Positions 40,871 through 52,222 of a stretch of 64,000 nt of DNA are shown one piece after another. The DNA comes from Panagrolaimus kolymaensis (lineage: Eukaryota > Nematoda > Chromadorea > Rhabditida > Panagrolaimidae), in contig JAJQJQ010000005.1 in assembly GCA_028622995.1 (NCBI GenBank), positions 5,456,001-5,520,000 of the forward strand, in the 5' to 3' direction. The notes beneath the pieces were generated by a model. That model saw only the letters and a program-made list of their open reading frames with translations. It did not search any database and was not told the DNA's origin. The position numbers and the translations under genes were made by a program. The stretch's first letter is position 1; the number at the start of each line of letters is the position of its first letter.

Positions 40871-41815
40871 TCAACGATAATAGAATTCAGGAGGTTTGAA
40901 TTCATCTTCTCTTTCGTCTCGTCTTTCTTTAACCCAGTGCATTTCTCTTATTTTTCCACGATCCCATTCACGTTCAAATTTCTTTTTTCTTTCTTCTTCA
41001 GCTCGACGTTCAGCATCAGGATCAGGTGGCAAAGGAATTGTTGAAGGATCAATGTTAACACCTGGATGTAATTCCTCTTCCTCATCACTTGATTCTAAAG
41101 GTGGCAAATCTTTTATTTTTCTTGTCAAATTAAGCCGGATTCTTTTTGATTTTTCTTCTTCAGATCTTTCTTTCTTTCTTCGCTTTCTATTTTCGAAGGT
41201 TTGTCGTGTTAAAGCTTCGAGATCAGCAATCGTTTTCTGTCTTTCATCTTCATCTTGAGGTAATGGTATGTGAGCGGCACCAAGAATGCGTCCACTATCC
41301 TCTTGTGGATTATAATGAACTATCAATGGACGCGATGGTGCAGGTATATCTTCATATGGACTCTGACTTCTGCTTCGTTCTTGCTGCGGACTTCTGCTTC
41401 GACTTCTTCTTATTGGTGAGGGGCTTCGTTCACGTCTATCAAAATCAACCAAATATTCAGGCTTTGTTCCATCTTCATAAACCAATCTTTCTCCAGATTT
41501 CAGCCTTTCATACAGCTTTGCCTTTTCTTCCATGTTTCGTTTTCGACGTTCAGATTCTTCTTCTTCTTTGCGAACAGCGGATGCAGCTTTCTCAATTCGT
41601 TCTCTTCTCACCATTAAATTTTTTTCTTTTCCTTCTTTTTCAGCCTTTGTCATTGCTAATATATTATTCTTAGATCTATTAATTTCTCCATCAGAAAATT
41701 TAGTTTCTTTTGAAGTTCGAGATCGATAGAGAATTTCTGTTTGTAAATCAGCAAATGAAGTAATATGAGCTTTTCGTCTCGCTTTTGACGATAATGGTTG
41801 ATCATCATTTGACAT
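40871..41815 (-). CDS. CCDC174: CCDC174-like coiled-coil protein
   Basis: Nuclear protein linked to RNA processing and the exon-junction machinery in vertebrates. A single 945-bp exon codes 314 aa up to a TGA. Seen: EEKAKLYERLKSGE and YLVDFDRR (family KLYEKM..YLVDF), an Arg/Ser-Pro segment (RRSRSRSPQQERSRSQSPYE), long Glu/Lys/Arg helices, and the hallmark REWDRGK followed by DEFKPPEFYY, where the family has EFAPPSDYF. Oddity: the TGA at 40871-40873 interrupts a frame that continues through a well-formed 51-nt intron (40793-40843) to a second TGA at 40727. The extra 30 residues include FGFSS like the family tail. See findings. Start faces the DUSP19-like gene 207 bp away. Confidence 0.85.
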   Translation of the reverse strand: MSNDDQPLSSKARRKAHITSFADLQTEILYRSRTSKETKFSDGEINRSKNNILAMTKAEKEGKEKNLMVRRERIEKAASAVRKEEEESERRKRNMEEKAKLYERLKSGERLVYEDGTKPEYLVDFDRRERSPSPIRRSRSRSPQQERSRSQSPYEDIPAPSRPLIVHYNPQEDSGRILGAAHIPLPQDEDERQKTIADLEALTRQTFENRKRRKKERSEEEKSKRIRLNLTRKIKDLPPLESSDEEEELHPGVNIDPSTIPLPPDPDAERRAEEERKKKFEREWDRGKIREMHWVKERRDEREDEFKPPEFYYR

Positions 41816-42022
41816 TGTGATATCTTGAAATATACCTATAAATTAATAACGTTAATTAAAATGGATAAGAAAAAAAGTTTCAACAACAAACATACGAGAG
41901 AGAAAAGTTGAAGAGAAAAAATCTAAAAAAGCTAATAGAAAATTCGTTTGAAGACTTTTTAACCAAAAATTTAGAAACTTTAATTTTTTTTGAATTTCAT
42001 TGCAACGCGACTGCTTGAGGTG

Positions 42023-42884
42023 ATGGATTTATTAGAGCGATTGAAAGCTGCTAAAAATAAACTATCAAAAGTTGAAACAGTGTAAGTTTACCTTACCCGC
42101 TTTGTGAATTACAATATTTGAATATTTTAGTGTAACCAATACTGATGGAACACAAATAATTGAAAATCGCGATGAATCAGGCGTTTTTAAGAAATGTGCA
42201 GTTAATGCTTCTGAAATTGAAGTGGAAATAACAGAAGAAAACGACGCAACTGTATCAAAACGAAGGCAAAAAAGAGTTGAAAGGCTGCATAGATTTGGAT
42301 TTGTGGTTGATTTAAAGCCTGATTTGGAAGTTGCCCGAATTGCTAAAGGAGTTTACACTTCAAGCCAAGATGTTGTACAGGATTATAAATTACTCAAAGA
42401 ACATGGTATTTCACACATCATAAATTGTGCAACAGGTATAAGAAATTTATATCCTAAAAAGTTTGTCTATTATAATTTGAATTTATTGGACGAACCTTCG
42501 GCAAGAATAAGGACACATTTTAAAATTACTAACGATTTTATTTCAAAAGCTATAGCAGATGGAGGAAAGGTTACTGCTTTGATGTATATGGACATATAAA
42601 CAAAACATGTAAAAATGAATGTTTAGGTTTTAATTCATTGCAATGCTGGAATTTCTCGTTCATGCACGATTGCTATTGCGTATGTTATGTGGTCTGAAAA
42701 AAAGCGATATTTCGATGCCTTTCAGCAAGTCAAAGAAGCTCGTTCAGGTTTATTTTTTTTAAAAAGAAATGCTTTTTAACTAAATATGAAATTTTTAGCT
42801 TGTCGCCCAAACGATGGTTTTATGAGACAATTACGAGAATATGAAGATGAACTTTTTCGTTTTACCATGTGCACAGCTTTATGA
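42023..42884 (+). CDS. Dual-specificity phosphatase, DUSP19-like
   Basis: Cysteine phosphatase of the atypical DUSP group that acts on MAP-kinase pathway proteins. Four exons (42023-42081, 42131-42569, 42627-42747, 42799-42884) give 234 aa; human DUSP19 is 217. Seen: GFVVDLKPDLEVARIAKGVYTSSQD (DUSP19 has a closely similar block), HIINCATG, the general-acid Asp in LLDEPSA, and the P-loop HCNAGISRS with Cys and Arg. It ends PNDGFMRQLREYE, also as in DUSP19. No kinase-binding CH2 domain, as expected for the atypical group. The ATG lies 207 bp from the CCDC174 start on the opposite strand. Confidence 0.88.
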
Positions 42885-43640
42885 TATTTAATGTAATGTG
42901 CTACAGTGCTTTAAGGGTTTCTACAATTTCTCTCGACGTTTTTTTTAAATCAAATATTAGCAGACTTTCCTTTCCACCTTCTTTTTGCTTGCCCATGCTA
43001 AAAGCCACAGTTTTTCGTTCATTTTGTTAAGTCTGAAAGATTGGTGTTGCTTTCTTGATTTAAAAATGCTTTATTTATTACTAAAAATTGATACTAAAAA
43101 TAAAAGAGAAAAAAAAACAGATCTAAAAGTGATGTTTTGGTTGGCGCAAAGAAAAAAAGGCTTTTATATTATTCGTTTAAATGGTTGCTGGTGCCAGGTG
43201 ATGGGTGTAATGCATCGCCCTCGTTAAAGGTGCTTTCCCAAACTTTAGCAGCGGCGCCCGTAAATAGACAAAGAGAATTAGAATAAGGATATCTGAAAGT
43301 GTTTAACATTACAGGTTTCATCGCAAGTTTTATTCGTTTTGCTTTTTATTTTTTTTTGTTTCGATGATTTAGTCTTTGTCTCTTCGTACTATTTTTACAT
43401 CTCATTTTGATTTATGCTTTAAGTTTATTTTTGTATCATATACTTACTAGCTCTGTCATTAATCACAGACATGTTTTATTCTTCAATTTTTTACTGTCCA
43501 AAGATTAGATGATTTTATCACAGCTCAAATAAATTTATTTTAACTGCGTCTATTTACAAAAACGTGTTTTTTTCCCAAAAGCTATCGATATTTTTATTAA
43601 TTATTTTGCTTTTTATTTTTTTTCAATCTCTCTTTACAGT
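42885..43640. other. Interval between the phosphatase and REV3
   Basis: 756 bp, AT-rich, with no coding exon. The REV3 ATG comes directly after TTTACAGT, so an acceptor lies one base upstream and the mRNA may carry a spliced leader or 5' UTR intron. Confidence 0.45.
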
Positions 43641-46600
43641 ATGACGACAACAACTGAAGAAGGAGTTGATTTTCGAATTCGAAATGTCCACTGTGAAATG
43701 AGTTTAGACACGATCGATGATTTGGGTCGAATTAAATATGGTCAAAATATTCATAAAGATATAAAAGTGCCTTCGATTAGAATGTTTGGAATTTGTGAAA
43801 ATGGTAACTCTTCTTTATTTTGCTTTTTTTTACCTTCTAACTCATTTTTATTTAAGGAGAAAAATGTTTGGCCAATATTCATGGATTTCTTCCATATTTT
43901 TTTCTTCGAATCCGCAGTGCATTTTCTCATGATCTCAAAACTTATGTTGGAAAGTTAATAGTAAAATGCGCTCGATTACTTGATGTTATTTTTATTCCTG
44001 GATTACCCATATTAGCGGATGTTATGCCTTTCGAAATTAAAGACTTTTATGGCTTTCATCATGAAAAGGATCATTTTATTAAAATTATCTTTTATGATCC
44101 AATATTGTGCCATCGTATTGGTTTAACGCTGCAAAAAGAATGTGGAAAGAATGATTTACTTCAACCCTATCAAGTCCATATTCCATACATCTTACAATTT
44201 TTCATTGAATATGATATCGCTGGAATGGGATTAATTCGATTTAGGAATGCACGATTTCGCAGAATTTCAGAAGATTTACAAAAAAAATATCCAAATTTTT
44301 TGAGAAACCCTGTAAAACCTAATTCCTATATGGTTAATGAATTTGATGTTTTTTGCGATGATATCATTGTAGCGAAATCACCATCAATGCAAAGTGAGTT
44401 TACACTTAAAAAAATATAGCTATAATTAAATTTTACTCGGCGATAGCATAATAAAAATTTTAAGGTGAATATCAAATATCAGGATTAGAATCTTTATGGA
44501 AGGAAGAAGAAAGTCGTTGTCGAATTCTAAATAAAGAATTGATACGTGAAAAGCATCCTGAAACCGGCGTGCCTGAAATAAAAACCGAACGAGAAGAACG
44601 TGGTTTGCAAAATCTTTACAAAGCCTTCACTGAATTCCTCACAAATGATCCAAATTCATCGCAAGTAATTTCTGATCAACGAAGTGATTTTACACAAACC
44701 CAAGCAATTTTTGATGCGGTTGATAAAGCGGGTTAGATATTTTATCCGAAAATTTTAAACCTCGATAGTCCTTTCAGAACTAAGCATTTATGTTCAAAAG
44801 GCCATGGAAAATGAAGATGATGAAGAAACATGGGATAGAAATGAAAGGCAGCAGCAATATGGTGATGAAGAAGATGAAGAATTTAGCGATCAAGCGATTC
44901 AGTTAGAAATGACTCAACTAGCAGCTTTCGAAGTTGAAGAACCACCTATCGTTGATGAATTTTCTGATGATGAATATGATGATAAAGGAAAAGAGAGATT
45001 AGAAGAAATTGAAGCAGATTACCCTCCAGTTTTACTTGAACCATGCAATGTCAGTGTCTATTTTTTTTAAATACAGCCTCTTTGAACATTTTTAGGTGGA
45101 AATTGAAAGCAGTTATGAAACAGACTATCAGAATCCTCGCTCAAATGAAACATGGTGTCCCGATAAAACTATCTTTAAACCAAAAGAAAATATTACTGTA
45201 ACACAAGAAGAAAGTCCAAATAAAATGACGGAAACTCAAAAAGCTGCTTCAGAAAAATTAAAGAATATTTGCAGTGTTGCAAATTTGACTGTTCTTTCTT
45301 TGGAAGCTTTATTTTTATGTAATCAAGAAGCTGTAAATGAAAAAAGTGATAAAGCAAGCAACAAAAAATACATTCCTGATCCTCAAAAAGATCCATGCAT
45401 TGGAATCTTTTTTGCAATTTACAAAGATGTTTGCAATAAATTTAATCAAGCTGATGAAATTGGAGGATGCATTCTTGAGCAAATTAACTTCAAAGATTCT
45501 GATTTTCCTGGATTTAAGCGGGTTAAAAGTGAAGGTGACATTTTTCGATGGTTAGGAATGTTTCTTCGAAAACATGATCCCGATATTATCGTTGGGTAAG
45601 AAGCTTTTTGTTTGGTGTTTACATACAAAAAAACGTGTAAATAATTTGGTTTTAGCTATGATATCAAAAGATTTTCTTTCAATTATCTAATTCAAAGGGC
45701 TTCAATTCTTAAAATCCCTTCATTCAATGAAGATGTTTCTCGACTTACGCCTCGATGGGTCACTGATTACCGTAGTACATTGGATGATTGTAAAGGCCGA
45801 ATATTTTTAAACGTTTGGAAAATTGTTCGTCGAGAAAATCCAATGCGTCATTACCGTAATCATTAACAACATTTAAGACTTAACAATTATGAGGAGTCTT
45901 AATTTACAGGAATGTCAGCAGTTGTAAATGATATTTTGAAACGAAGATTTGCTGATATGAGCCAATTTTTTATTGAAAAATTGTTAAAAGATAATGATGA
46001 AAATGTTAAGTAAGCATTTTATTTTTCTTTAAATCTTTAGCCAAATAAAAATTCCCCTTTTTACAGTGCCATTGTTTTGCGACATTTTCTTCGAAAAGCA
46101 TCAATCAATATTCAAATTTTGGTAGCATTAGATATTTTTATTCGAACCAGTCAAATGGCTCTTGTTTATGGAATTCAATTTACAGAAGTGTTAACTCGAG
46201 GATCTCAATTTCGTGTTGAATCAATGCTTCTACGATTAACAAAATTGCATGAATTTTGTGCTCCAAGTATAAGCATTGAACAAAGAAATTCGTAAGATCT
46301 TAATTTATTTTAATCTTTATCCTGTTGATTTTTAAGCATGCCATCACCTGAAACTATTCCACTTAATCTTGAACCCCGATCAGGCATTTATTATGATCCC
46401 ATTGTGGTACTTGATTTCCAATCATTGTATCCATCAGTGTGTATCGCCTACAATTACTGCTTCTCAACGTGTGTAGGAACAGTCAAGGAATGGGAAAAAG
46501 TAATAAAAAATAAGCCAGGCCATTTTCGCATTGGGGCTTTAACATCATATGAACCTCCAATGGTTGATTATCTTGCGACTCTTCAAAAAGAAAATAAACT

Positions 46601-48121
46601 TCATGTTTCACCCGTTGGAGGAATTTTTGTAAAGAAGGAAGTTCAAAAAAGTTTAGTTGCATCAATGTTGGAAGAACTTCTTGAAACTCGAGTTATGGTT
46701 AAAATCTCAATGAAAAAGTACAAAGATGAAGTGCTTAAAAGATTGTTGAATGCTCGACAACTTGCTTTAAAACTTATAGCTAATGTAACTTATGGTTATA
46801 CAGCTGCAAATTGGAGTGGAAGAATGCCTTGCGCCGAAGTTGCTGATGCTATTGTATCAAAAGGTAGAGAAGCTCTTGAACGGGCAATAAAAATGATCGA
46901 AGAAGATGTTGAAGCAGCTTATCATGGAGCCCAAGTGGTTTACGGTGATACAGATTCCTTGTTTATTTTAATGTCGGGAAAAACAAAAGAAGAAGCATTT
47001 CAAATTGGAAGAAAAATTGCTGATGATGTTACCGCATTAAATCCTTATCCAATGAAACTTAAATTTGAAAAAGTTATGGTGCCATGTTGCTTATTAGCTA
47101 AAAAGCGATATGTTGGTAGGTTAATTTAAGCTTAAGAAAAAAATTAATTTAAGAAATTTAGGTTTATCATATGAAGATGAAAAAGATGAAGAAGGAGTCT
47201 TTGATGCAAAAGGAATTGAAACAGTTAGACGAGATTCGTGTAAATTTGTTGCAACTTCAATGGAAGCAATTCTTAGAAAAGTTTTTGATCACGACTTTAA
47301 AGGCGTTATGCAATATTTGCGGCAAACGGTTGAAAATATTGATAAAATTCCTTTATATGAATTTATCTTAAGCGGAGATTATCGTGGAGGTTATGCCGAG
47401 TCGGCTGTTTTACCAGTAAAAAAAATTGCAGAGTAATTTTATTTTATAGCAACAAAAAGAGTTCTTCTTTAATGATAAATAATAACATTTTAGACAACTC
47501 GAGCGAATTTCACCATCTCATTTACCAGGACATGGAGATCGACTCGAATTCCTCATAGCTGAGCCCCCACCTTCCCAAAAAACTGCTACAGTATTTTCAT
47601 GTGTTTTTAGATTGGATAAATTTTATGAAATCCCAGAACTTAAAGTTCATTACAAATATTATATCAATCGAAAGCTTCTACCAGCGCTTTCTCGAATTTT
47701 TCAACTTATGCCACTAAAAATTAATTGGTTTTCAACCGCAGCAGACAATTGTTTAGGGTAAATATTTTAATGTTCTTCTTGTTCTTCTTCATATTCATTA
47801 CAAGCCTTGAATTCATTATTTAGATGCGATATTCAAGGCGAATTATGGTGTTCATCATGCATTCGAACCCCTGGAAAACTTTTGAATTTGAGTAAAGCCA
47901 TAAGTAAAGCAGAAAAAACCTTTGTTGAATGCTCAAAAAAATGTCGAGGTTGTATTAAAGCTCATCCAACTTATTACTTAAATGTTCCATGCTATAATGT
48001 CAATTGCTCAGTTTGGCATCAAAGATATCAGGTGCAAATTCAACATTTATCAGAAAAAATTAAAGCTCATCCTTATCATGAAGTTGTAAAATATATCGAT
48101 TTACCTAATATTATTGAATAA
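43641..48121 (+). CDS. REV3L: DNA polymerase zeta catalytic subunit REV3
   Basis: B-family polymerase that extends mispaired or damaged primer ends in translesion synthesis. Twelve exons join in frame to 1291 aa (43641-43803, 43857-44393, 44465-44731, 44778-45049, 45096-45595, 45656-45855, 45910-46009, 46067-46291, 46337-47115, 47162-47432, 47494-47757, 47824-48121). Seen: N-terminal YDPILCHRIG and FIEYDIAGM blocks; a degenerate exonuclease region (DPDIIVGYDIKRFSF) lacking proofreading acids, normal for zeta; motif A DFQSLYPSVCIAYNYCFSTC; motif B KLIANVTYGYTAANWSGRM; motif C YGDTDSLFI; FDAKGIETVRRDSC; CysA zinc finger CLGC...CSSC, whose second Cys is restored by a splice; and a CysB cluster (CSKKCRGC, then CYNVNC). 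It is much shorter than human REV3L (3130 aa). Confidence 0.95.
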
Positions 48122-48315
48122 ACAATAAATAATTTTTAAATCAAGTTTATCGTGATAGTAATGTTAAACAAATAAACAACTTCGATGCTTCCTATGTTTA
48201 TGCCCTTGAGGGTCACATAACGAATTTAGGCTTCTACTGTACCTTCGGAAAAAGAAACGCGAAAAAAGCATGTGAAAATTGAAATGTTGTTTTTGTTTGG
48301 TGCAAAATCTTCGCT

Positions 48316-48859
48316 ATGGTTTCAAATAAAATTTCTCGTAAGGTAATAATTCATTTTTAATATTTATTTCATAAATAACCACGGGTTTTAGGATGTCAGA
48401 ACTTGTTCTCCGTATGTTCAAAAAACTATCGTTCGACCTCGTATCAAACTTCACCAAAAATTTGATGTCAAGAAAGCTGTTTATGAATTGCTCTTTGGTC
48501 TTAAGCAACGTTTCATCTGGTATAAGAATGATGTCAACAACAAAATCGTAAGATTTGTCCGCTCGAGCTTTCTCAAAGAGTATCCACATCAATACATGTT
48601 TGAAAATCTTCCTTATGAGATGCTCTTGATGATACTTCATAACTTGCCTCTGGAAGCTTTAAGAAGCCTAGCATGTGCCAGCAAATATTTGTGCTCTGTT
48701 TTACAACATTATTACCTCTCTCAAGTCTTTCGTCGACGATTTGATGTTTTTGCTGTCGCTGATTTCGGTGAGTTTTTTTTAAATCTTTTGTTCACATTAA
48801 CTTGATCTTTTAACGTTTTAGGTTCATTCCTTGTTAGAGTCTTTATTGATCGATGTTAA
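48316..48859 (+). CDS. F-box protein
   Basis: Three exons (48316-48342, 48392-48767, 48822-48859) give 146 aa. A basic N-terminal half is followed by an F-box at about residues 88-130 (ENLPYEMLLMILHNLPLEAL, then SLACASKYLCSVL), the Skp1-binding module of SCF ubiquitin ligases. No FTH, LRR or WD substrate domain follows; the protein stops soon after. Nematodes carry many short F-box genes, so a recent paralogue is likely. It starts 195 bp after REV3 on the same strand. Confidence 0.75.
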
Positions 48860-49863
48860 AAGATATTTTTCGTTATTGTTTATTTGTTATAATTATGTTT
48901 TATTTGATAACTTTGTTTAATTTTATCTATGTTTTATGTTAATGATTAATAAATTGTGTTAGGATTTACGGTGTTCTTTCTGAAAAGGAAGAGAGCATTG
49001 AATGGGATTGGTTGTGGGTTTGTAAAAAAAACTGTTCCTTTACTAGCAAAAGTGATCCAAACTCCCAACCTTTTTACTTTTAAATCTACAGTACCGCTGA
49101 TATTGTTAGTAATTTTGACTTAAAAAAGAAACATTAGGTCCTACAGATTGTGCACTATCTCCACCCTACGTATGTGTGGTTATGAGTCACTATTATCAGC
49201 AGGTTTATTACAGTACAATAAATACATCATATGATGTTCAATATCAAAGGTGAGAAAAGGAAATATTATTAAACATGACCCATCATTTGAATGATGCGGC
49301 CATCGACAATCGAGTGAGAATCCAGAATGGTTTATATAGGATTGTGGCAACCATTAGGAGGCGAAAGCGGCAATACTGCTGGTACTTTTATGTGTATGTA
49401 GCGATCTGTCTGAGCATCTTTGTATGTGATATTATGTCTGCGACTTGATCTATGTTTACTAATATCGAGAATTCTCCAAAAGAAACATCGATATCTTTTT
49501 AAATCATCCTATGTTTATTCATTTTGAGTCGCTCTTGCAAAATAAAGACACTTCCTCCACTAAGGGCAATAACCAGGTCACTGTCTCGCTAGACCATTAA
49601 TCACCGCTAACAACCACATATAAAAGCAGTAGCTATCATACTGCTCTTCACTGTCTTTTGATTCATTGAACCTTTTATATTTTCTTGTATGTTTAATAAA
49701 TAATTGTTGTTATATATTTTAATCAAAAAGAATTCATATGTTTAAATTATTTATGCGTAAATTAAATAGCATTTATTAAACAGAGAAAATAAAAACGCAA
49801 CAAAACAAGCAGAATGAGAGTCTTCAAATGTTCAAAAATAGCAAATGGAATACAGAATTGTGA
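48860..49863. other. Non-coding interval with possible solo LTR
   Basis: 1 kb between the convergent F-box gene and CCT2. Its texture is less AT-rich and less repetitive from about 49130 to 49735. TATAAAAG at 49619-49626 is followed 75 bp later by AATAAA at 49695-49700, with a small GCAGTA...TACTGC hairpin between, a layout found in LTRs. No open frame, and I could not define ends or a duplication. Confidence 0.35.
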
Positions 49864-51869
49864 TTAACAGGGACGATTATCGACCGCGCGAGAACGAGGA
49901 GCACACTTGATAATATCATCGACACGAAGAATTTGTTCAGCTGCTTCAGCAGCACTGTTTAACATAGAATATTTTACCATGAAAGATTCCAAAATGCCCA
50001 TTTCATAAACATCAGCCATTTTACCATTTTCAATGTCTAAAATAGTACTAGATAAAAGAATAAAATTAATTAAAGTTCATTACCAATTCCCATTTTATGA
50101 TTGCCATTAGCGTGTTCAGCTGAAAAAATAAGTAAGATTAGATAGTTAAAATTTGTTTAAGACATTGTAATATTTTCGTATAAGCTTTAATAAATATATA
50201 CCACGAATATGTGAGATCAATTCGGCGCTGTCTAAACCAGCATTATCGCAAATAATAGTAGGAAGTTGGAGAAGAGCTCGGCCAAAAGCTTCTACAGCAA
50301 TAGATTCTTTTCCAGCAACCTTTTGAGCTTCCATCAAAACTTTAGCTGCCATTAAAGCTTCTGATGCACCTGCCCCAGGAACAGTACGAGCATCCCGAAC
50401 GTGGGTAGTGAGAACACAAAGAGCATCATGAAGGGAACGTTCAGATTCATCAAGAATTTGTTGGGTGGCGCCACGAAGAACGATAGAGCAAGCTTCTCCT
50501 AAAATAAAGAATTAGTTTGCATTAAACGAAAGAAAAGCATCTCGAACCTTTTGGAACGCCGCTAAAACGCAAAAGTTCATCTTCACCAATAATAACCTTT
50601 TCAATAAGATCACATCGTCCAAAATGAACATCAGCAGGAGTATCAAAAGTTGAAACAATTTCACCACCAAGAACCAAAGCAAGGCGTTCAATACCTTCAA
50701 AATCAGCATGTTCAATAGCCATAATTTTAGCATCAGCAAAAAGTTGTTCAGGATAGTTGTAAATCAATTGGCGGTTGATAAAAACATTGACGTCGTGATT
50801 AATAATTTTGTTAACCTTGTCCTTCATCTTTTTCTTTTCAGCAGCTTCAATTTCAGCAATTTTAGCGACAGAATCAACACGAACTTTGCTAGCAAAGACT
50901 TTGATTTTATCAGTGTCCATAGGCGTATTAGCTATCAAAATTTTAGCATTTTCAACGCGTTGAGGTTGATACATGCCCGGCTTCTTCTCTAGCAGGAAAC
51001 CTTCATCCAAATAAGAGTCTTCCATTGATGAGCCAAGCTTCTTGATGATTTGAATGGCATCTAAGTCTCCTGAACTTTTTAGACGAAGAACAGCATCAAC
51101 AGCGAGTTTAGCGAAATGTTCTTTATGTTGAGCCAAAATTTTTGAAGATAATGTTGTTCTAGCGATGCTCATGAGATCATCTTTGAATGTATCACTAAAA
51201 AGATTCATTGATATAACATAATAAGCTTATATGACATATTCTTACGTAGAATCATTAGCGGCATCACGAAGAGCTTTCTTTGCGATTTCTAAACCTGTTC
51301 TGTACCCAGCAATAATAGTTTGAGGATGGAGATGCATATCAATAAGTTTTTCAGCTTCTCTTAATAGCTCTGCGGCTAATACAGTAACAGATGTTGTACC
51401 ATCTCCAACTTCATTATCTTGGGTCATTGACATAGCTAAAGAGCAAAAATGTAAGCATAAATAAGATGAGATAAACAAAACAAAAATCATACCAACAAGG
51501 ACTTTAGCAGCAGGATTATCAACACCAATAGATTTTAAAATAGTTGCTCCATCATTAGTTACTTGAACGTTTTGATGTTCACCAGCGCCGCTTACAAGAA
51601 TTTTATCCTAAAACCAAGAATTAAACAGTGTAATAAAAAGTTAATTGAGTTCAAAAGGTGCAAAAGCTAATTCTCCATAAACTAATAACGAAGGTTATAG
51701 TTAATACAACGAAAAAGCTTTCATAAAGATACAAACTTACCATTCCTTTAGGTCCAAGCGTAGATTTTACAAGATCTCCAATAGCAATCGCCCCAACAAA
51801 GGAGGACATACGAGCAGTTTCTCCACGTTCTTGTTGAGCATTTTCTTTTAGGAAACGTACAGGAAGCAT
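49864..51869 (-). CDS. CCT2: T-complex chaperonin subunit beta
   Basis: ATP-driven ring chaperonin subunit that folds actin, tubulin and other proteins in the cytosol. Seven exons (51741-51869, 51493-51607, 51246-51435, 50548-51194, 50202-50498, 50084-50119, 49864-50036) give 528 aa, against ~535 in relatives. Seen: [50 protein letters not shown], the ATPase loop [71 protein letters not shown] and the C-terminus DNRPC. These blocks match beta rather than the other seven subunits. The ATG follows an acceptor-like TTTCAG by 10 nt. Confidence 0.96.
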
Positions 51870-52222
51870 TTTAATAACCTGAAAACAAAGTTTTAATTTA
51901 GTTTTGTAAGAAAAAATTCAGAAGATGAATAAAATTCATTCAAAGATTTAGAAAAGGACAAAAAAAAACTGCTCGCCGACTTTAAAACTCGAGAACTCTT
52001 TCGAAGGCTTTGTAACAAAAAATTCAATTGAGTCAAAAACTTTCGCTGCAAGATTTTTGCCTCGTGAAGAAGCAAGTGTTGCGTGCTTGTGAAAACTATG
52101 TTTTTTGCTTCGAATTTGAAAACACACAAAAAGATGTAATAATTTTTACAGATTTATTATAACAACATCATTAAACAAACATCAACAAATTTAAAAGGTA
52201 AAACAAAGGTTCAATAAATAGA
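51870..52222. other. Interval between CCT2 start and the SUMO-protease gene end
   Basis: 353 bp holding the CCT2 promoter or leader-splice site and the 3' end of the next gene, both minus strand. Nothing further seen. Confidence 0.4.

Noticed and set aside
40740..40873. Splice from C (GTTGAA) in CCDC174 to skip the TGA
   Set aside because: It moves the acceptor exon into another frame and ends after 11 residues without the FGFSS segment, so it does not explain the conserved-looking tail.
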